Below, piece after piece: positions 58,873 to 64,000 of a DNA stretch of 64,000 nucleotides; position 1 is the first letter of the stretch, and each line of letters starts with the position of its first letter. Origin of the DNA: Bromus sterilis. Lineage: Eukaryota; Streptophyta; Magnoliopsida; Poales; Poaceae. Made by a program: the position numbers and the translations under genes. Below the pieces are notes generated by a model. The model saw only the letters and a list, made by a program, of their open reading frames with translations, had not been told where the DNA came from and made no database searches. The stretch is from NCBI GenBank assembly GCA_950022295.1, contig OX465596.1, forward strand, positions 127,080,501-127,144,500. The letters run 5' to 3'.

Positions 58873-61011
58873 TGTTGGAAATATGCCCTAGAGGCAATAA
58901 TAAAATGTTATTATATATATATTTCCACGTTCGTAATTAATGTTTATATTTCTGTGCTATAATTGCAATGACCCTGACTGTGAGATTCAGAAGAAAAACT
59001 CATTTGCATGTGTGGAAATGTAAACACCAAGAGTTCCTGGTTTAGCCTCTAAGACCAGCTCATGTGCTAACTGATGATTACGTTTTCTTAATCATGGACA
59101 TTGTTCTTGTAACAAGGATGTCAGTAGCAATGGGAACATATTGTTAGCAGAACAATGATGTTGAACCGACCCCAGTACTGAATGATATACTTAGAGATCA
59201 CATCGTAACTACGTTATAAGTCATATCATGAATTGTTATCATATACGTAATTCCTTAGACCATGAGAGTATCGAGTTGCTTCACACAGGAAGACATGCTT
59301 TGGTTCTTAGATGAATCCTCCCGTAAATGGGAAGTAGTAAAATAAGTTCTGGGTATGTCAGATGGTGTGGCTAGTGACTGTGATAGTTCAAGAATGGGAT
59401 TTGCTCCTTCACGATGAAGAAGATATTCACTTCGGGCCCACTCGGTATGACGGTATCCATTATAGTCTGGCCAGACGCATTGTGATTCAGTCACGGGGAT
59501 ACCGGAATACGATAACGAGAAAATGGACAAACGAGCAAAGAGGATAACGAGTGGCTTGTGTTCAAGAAGTTGTTACACATGGGTGCCAAACATCTCTCCT
59601 CTATCTTTGTCATAGATCACGAAGCAAAGGGAATGGTACATGAATAAACATAATGGTTCACTCGAAGTTTCTTCGTGTATGTGCGGGAGTCAACATGGGT
59701 GTCCATGGCTCCGCTGTTGATTATTGGCTATTGACGAAAGGCTGTTGGCCTATGTCCGGAAGATGTTCTGAGTCATGTCCGCATTATACCGAACCTATTG
59801 GGTCACACACTTAACGAGCAGTAGTCTGTTAGAATACTAGAATGGTAGAAGGTTTAGTGGAAGCAAAGCATAATAGTTCATACGGGTACCGGAAGTAGTT
59901 CCGGGGATTTATGAAATAGTTCATAAGGGCACCAAAAGTAGTTTTGGGTATTTAAGGATATGTCCGGATAACTCTGGAGTAGTCCCAGGTGGTTCCGGAA
60001 CATATGAAAATGGTAATGGGAAAGTTTACGATCAACCGGAATAGTTTCGGTGATCGGTGGACAGCTTAAACAATATGTTGTGTTCACCGGACATAATAAC
60101 CTTTGCCCGGATGGCTCCGAATCCCATTTAGATGGCTCCGGAACATTCATTAGAGGTTCCGGAAGGTATTGGAAGTGCTCCAAAAGTGTCCGGAATGTCC
60201 CGAAACGGTCTCGGTATGTCCCGGAAGGTCCCGGAAGCTTCTAGAAGGTCATGGAAGGTTCCGGAAGGTTCCGGGCTGTACCACCCACTCCCCTGCGCCC
60301 CTAGCCTTGGGGGGCAAGCCACCTAGGCTGCCCTGGCCGGCCAAGGGGGGGGGCGCACCAAGGGGAAGGAGTCCCCCTCCAGGTGGGATTTCCAAAACCC
60401 ATTATGGCAGGTTTCCGGTGGGAAGGTGTGGGAAGGTTTGGAAGGCTTGGGAGTCCAAGTTGGACTCCCAATCCTCCTTGAGCTGCGCCCTAGGCCTCCT
60501 GGCCACCTATATAAGGTGAGCCAAGGGGAGGGGGAGAGACACACAATCAGTCCCCAAGGCCTATGCGCCACCCTCCCTCCTCTAAACCCCGTTGCTCCAC
60601 AATTAGACCCCGGTTTAGACGATGTTCTAGATCGGAATCCGTTAGGGTTTTCTCCCTCTAGTTTTCTCGGTGGCGTTCATCTCTAGACGGCGGAGTGCTG
60701 CTGGATTGCTGCTACGGGATGTGTGGATAATAATGGAGGGGTCGTACCTTCGACCCTTCTTCGAGGAGCTTGTTCATGGGACTTGTCCGTGGGACTAGAT
60801 CGCGGGACTTGTTCGTGGGATTGATCGAGGGACTGTTCGTGGGAGAACTTGCGAGATCTACTTCCACTACGTCCACGAGCTTCACCAACTCTACTTCCGC
60901 TACATCGGTTGGTGAGCCATGACCTAAAACCTTGTATGCAATCTTCTTGGATGATCTTGGGTTCTTAATTCGTAGGCCGAAATTTTTTGTTTTCTACTAC
61001 GTTTCCCAACA
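58873..61011 (+). repeat. Copia 5' LTR with TATA box
   Basis: 2,139 bases. TATA box TATATAAG at 60,508-60,515 precedes GGTGAGCC and the leader. The U3 part has a degenerate series of TTCCGGAAGGT-type units (about 59,880-60,290). The reading frames in this part are not conserved proteins. Confidence 0.88.
59880..60290. repeat. Degenerate TTCCGG-type repeat series in the Copia U3
   Basis: Short units around GGTTCCGGAAGGT and AGTTCCGGGG recur at 12-30 base spacing, many containing the palindrome TTCCGGAA or close variants. Confidence 0.7.
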
Positions 61012-61012
61012 G

Positions 61013-61024
61013 TGGTATCAGAGC
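61013..61024 (+). other. Copia primer-binding site
   Basis: TGGTATCAGAGC directly after the LTR, initiator tRNA-Met type. Confidence 0.88.
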
Positions 61025-62371
61025 GATCCTTGATTAGATGCATGTTTAGGTCTAGATCATATGTGTGATATGAGGCATTGATTTTCTTGTTGCTTCCCTG
61101 TCATGTGATTTTTTCTATGCTTGATGGCAAGTTGAGGTTTTGCTACAAGGATTGAGTTTTCCATTGATCCCTCTATGCTGCTTTCAGTATGCTGGTTGCC
61201 TTGATCATGGTCTACATCAAACTCCTTGGATCTCATCTTAATCTCGCAATAGAAGATTTAACATGGAGGGGCTTGTGGATTTTATGAACTCAAATCCACA
61301 CGGGGGTCACGCGTTTAACGAAGTTTGGCTTGTGGCATTAGTTGCTGCACGCACCCCGTATGTTAAACTAGCAACAAAAGAAGTATCGTGTTTTGTTTTA
61401 TCTAGGGTTTCTCATTTTCCTTGTAAACCTGCTTAACAACCACAATAAAAGTTGCAACAACCCGTGTAGATGGCGATCTAACTTGTTTTTGCAGAGTATG
61501 CATGTGATGTGGTATAGCCTTCAAGATTTGCAATGTGTTTGTATGAGATGCTATATGTTATGTAATATTTATTCGCGACCTGCGTGTCGTAGTACGGCAT
61601 GATGACTGGAGTCATATGATTGTCACTTAATTATGGCCTGCGTGCCAGAACTGTTTATTAGCTCGAGGCAAAGCAATAGATAGATGCAAAGGTGATGATC
61701 TACGATGCGGAGGTGGACCCCGACGCACATGCCGGAAGCCGTGGTGATGTTCCCGGCGCCAAGGACAAAGTTGTTTCACACGGTGACTTCAACCACGACG
61801 ACGTGAAGACAATGAAGACTTCACGAAGAAAAGGGCTATACTATATCACAAAATTTTATGAATTGCCTGTGATGTTTATCCCTTTGATGCACCCTTGTTT
61901 GATGCGCGATAGTCGTATTTTATTAGGGTGATCTCTCGCAAAACAATATCAAGTTGATAGTGTTCTTCCAACTGTAGCACCGTCTATACTATGTTTCACA
62001 TCGGAGCAGGTCATGTCACATGGGTGCACACGGTGTGACACATAAAAGACGGGTGTGTTAAAAGAACACACAGCACATTACACTTGGTTATCTTGACGGT
62101 TTGGATAAAAGTTTGCTACCGGAACACGCCCATCGAAAGATGAACAAGAATCACCTTTGGTGTGATTGGCAAGTTGGCCTACCGGTCCAGTCTAAGTCAT
62201 CAGTGATGTCACATCAATGGCGGACGATTTGGTTGGATCTTGAATCACTCCAGCATCAATTACGAGAGATATTGATCTGAGTGGGAGCGCACTAAGTAAT
62301 TAAATTGATTAATCACAAGTGCAACTTAATTATGAACAAAGTCTTAGTATTTGCATTATTGTTGTAGAATA
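61025..62371 (+). other. Copia 5' leader, non-coding
   Basis: No conserved frame. A short open stretch at 61,692-61,931 (MMIYDAEVDPDAHAGSRGD) has no recognisable domain and I do not call it a gene. Confidence 0.6.
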
Positions 62372-62830
62372 ATGGCTTGCGTTACTACCTTCCCAATTGA
62401 TTTTGATTAACTGTTTTATCTGGTAAAAACTTTACGATTGGTACCGTATTGTTAGGACTATCCTCAATAGTGTCGAGAAGGACCTTGTCCTATCGCAAAT
62501 TTTTGATGCTCTCCCGCTGATGCTATGGATGATGTGACTTATGTCCATAATCCAAAATGCTAGAATTCCACGACAGCTAAGTGCATTGTCTTCACCACCA
62601 TGAAACCCGAACTTCGAAAAGTTTGGGATAGTTATGTTATATTCATGGAACTGAAAAATAAGTTTTCAGTAGTAAGACAATTAATGTTGGATATAAGATA
62701 TCTAGTACAATGTATGATTGTAAGCATTAGTGAAAATGTTCATTGTGCTCTAAACAAAAATGATAAGTGTGGGATCCAGAAGAACAATGATCATATGATG
62801 ATGAGGATTAAGGGAAAGGAAGTTCCATAG
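62372..62830 (+). pseudogene. Copia gag relic
   Basis: ATG 62,372 opens MACVTTFPIDFD and is stopped at once by TAA. Further on, VFTTMKPELRKVWDSY and FMELKNKFSV resemble the UBN2-like Gag region of BARE/Angela-type Copia elements. At least four stops and frame changes are present. Confidence 0.6.
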
Positions 62831-63454
62831 GGTGTTAGTAAGACTTACACGCCGGAAAGTCCATGGCCTGCGCCACCCTTGATCATGTGTGATCTTCTGT
62901 GAGTAGGAGTGACATTGGAAATAGAACTATGATACGTATAAAGGCAAAACGAAAGAAGACTGGAATAACCAGCTCAGAAATGAAAGTCATACGGAGTTAT
63001 AGATGAATTCATTGCTGGTCAAGAGATGTAATTCTTGGGAATCATGATTAAGCAGTTAATTGTGGATTCTGTATATTGTGATTAAACTGTTGATCACCGG
63101 AATATCACATCGATTGCATATTGTTGCAACTCGATGCAAGAAATACTATGGCCTTTATGACTAGCTAATGATGAGTTTTGACACGCTCGGGAACACGGTA
63201 AAAGGTTTACTATACCGTGTGTTGACTCTATGATTATCTTCATAATTCATTTTAGAGTTGAGTAAATTGTTACTACACTTTAGCCTTGTTGCAAAACATC
63301 ATTTTGAATCATGTTTGTTGCAATAGAGTTGTTCAAAGCTATGAATAACGTAAAGGCCATACTCCCATTATGAATAGGGTGTATGTTATGAATCTTGATA
63401 ATAATACTAAACACTCATAACACTGACGCTAAACGTCGCAAGACTAACAGAAAT

Positions 63455-63605
63455 ACCACATAGATGTGGCACTGCCGTTTATCACAAGTGACATAACATG
63501 CATGAAGAATTTCCATAAGTGATGGACTTTCGAGTCATATGATTATGAATCACTTGACGCTTGCGATCTTTGTCTCGAATTAATGTGACTAAAACACCGT
63601 TAATA
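63455..63605 (+). pseudogene. Copia GAG-pre-integrase relic
   Basis: One frame reads CMKNFHK, a stop, then TFESYDYESLDACDLCL, matching the conserved KKLHxDGLLxSFDYESLDACEPCL part of the domain. The zinc-binding His/Cys pairs are partly lost. Confidence 0.65.
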
Positions 63606-64000
63606 GGCCATACATGAACGGGCAACTAAACCATTGGTAATCATACATGATGATGTGTGTAGTCCAATAAGTGTAGTTGTGTGCAGTGGATTCCCTATCT
63701 TCACTCATGAGTTGAAGTAGATATGTGGATATCTGTTCAATAGAGACATACTTCTGAAATCTTTGAAATGTTTAAGGAATTTTAGAGTGAAATAGAAATT
63801 CATTGTAACAAGAAAATAAAGCTTCTGCAAATTAGATTGTAGAAAGTAATATTTGAGTTACAAGTTTAGCGAACGTCTGATGAGTTGTGAAGAAGTGTCA
63901 TAACTTGCGTCTCCCGGAACACCACTATGAGTAAAGTGTTCGAGAGATGTAATCAAGCCATGTATGACACAGTAAGATCAAATATGACATTTATCAATTT
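63606..64000 (+). pseudogene. Copia integrase core relic, continues past the window
   Basis: HTSEIFEMFKEF, a stop, then SEIEIHCNKKIKLLQ and further SPGTPL matches the rve-type integrase (SETFEMFKEFQxEVENxxxKKIKxLRSDRGGEY ... TPPGTPQ). Several stops. Integrase before reverse transcriptase marks the element as Copia. Confidence 0.65.

Larger units (their letters stand above)
58873..64000 (+). mobile_element. Copia retrotransposon, BARE/Angela-like LTR, 5' half only
   Basis: 5' LTR 58,873-61,011 (TGTTGGAAATATGCCC to CCCAACA), primer-binding site, long leader, decayed gag, then GAG-pre-integrase and integrase remnants in the Copia order. The remainder (RT, RNase H, 3' LTR) would lie to the right. 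All frames are heavily interrupted. It is inserted in long LTR S3. Confidence 0.88.

Noticed and set aside
59878..60571. Overlapping open frames on both strands
   Set aside because: They fall in the repeat-rich U3 of the Copia LTR, and their low-complexity peptides follow the TTCCGG units.
61692..61931. A 79-codon frame in the Copia leader
   Set aside because: It has no recognisable domain and lies before the gag start in a leader of heavily decayed sequence; chance is sufficient.

Overview
This 64 kb window looks like intergenic heterochromatin from a Triticeae grass (wheat, Aegilops, rye or barley). I see no host gene and no tRNA, rRNA or CRISPR array. Almost every base belongs to nested transposable elements: CACTA DNA transposons, gypsy-type LTR retrotransposons (some without pol, some reduced to solo LTRs) and one Copia element whose LTR starts like the BARE/Angela/WIS group (TGTTGGAAATATGCCC). 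The assignment rests on recognised protein families, terminal sequences, primer-binding sites and target-site duplications (TSDs) read by eye; family names are approximate.

Left part (1-31,991). The outer unit is a retrotransposon with LTRs of about 4.25 kb and a 1.6 kb non-coding interior. Its 5' LTR (visible part 13,070-14,245) was hit by CACTA-1 (about 385-13,069), which in turn holds a small LTR element (3,843-6,489, TSD gtgcc) and the end of another CACTA (1-384). Its 3' LTR (15,824-31,991) was hit by CACTA-2 (15,837-26,835) and by a solo LTR (29,860-30,769, TSD atgac). Both CACTAs read on the minus strand and share one layout: a tnp2-type transposase gene, an internal copy of the subterminal repeat array, then a second gene with an acidic N-terminus and a C-terminal Ulp1-like fold. 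CACTA-2 adds a small intact reading frame for an RNase H1 hybrid-binding-like domain with a membrane tail. A conserved stem-loop module lies in front of both genes in both elements.

Right part (31,992-64,000). A partial Athila-type LTR (31,992-33,553) is followed by a related plus-strand element, E1, whose 5' LTR starts at 33,554. E1's LTR is split by a complete minus-strand relative, E2 (34,728-50,921, TSD attgc), which carries two solo long LTRs (37,114-41,060, TSD gggta; 43,648-47,784, TSD atagg). E1 continues with gag and protease remnants, then a third long LTR (from 55,527), itself interrupted at 58,873 by the Copia element that runs out of the window with decayed gag, GAG-pre-integrase and integrase.

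Nearly all transposon genes carry stops or frameshifts. The CACTA-2 transposase is close to intact (two in-frame TAG codons and one single-base deletion over about 1,165 codons).
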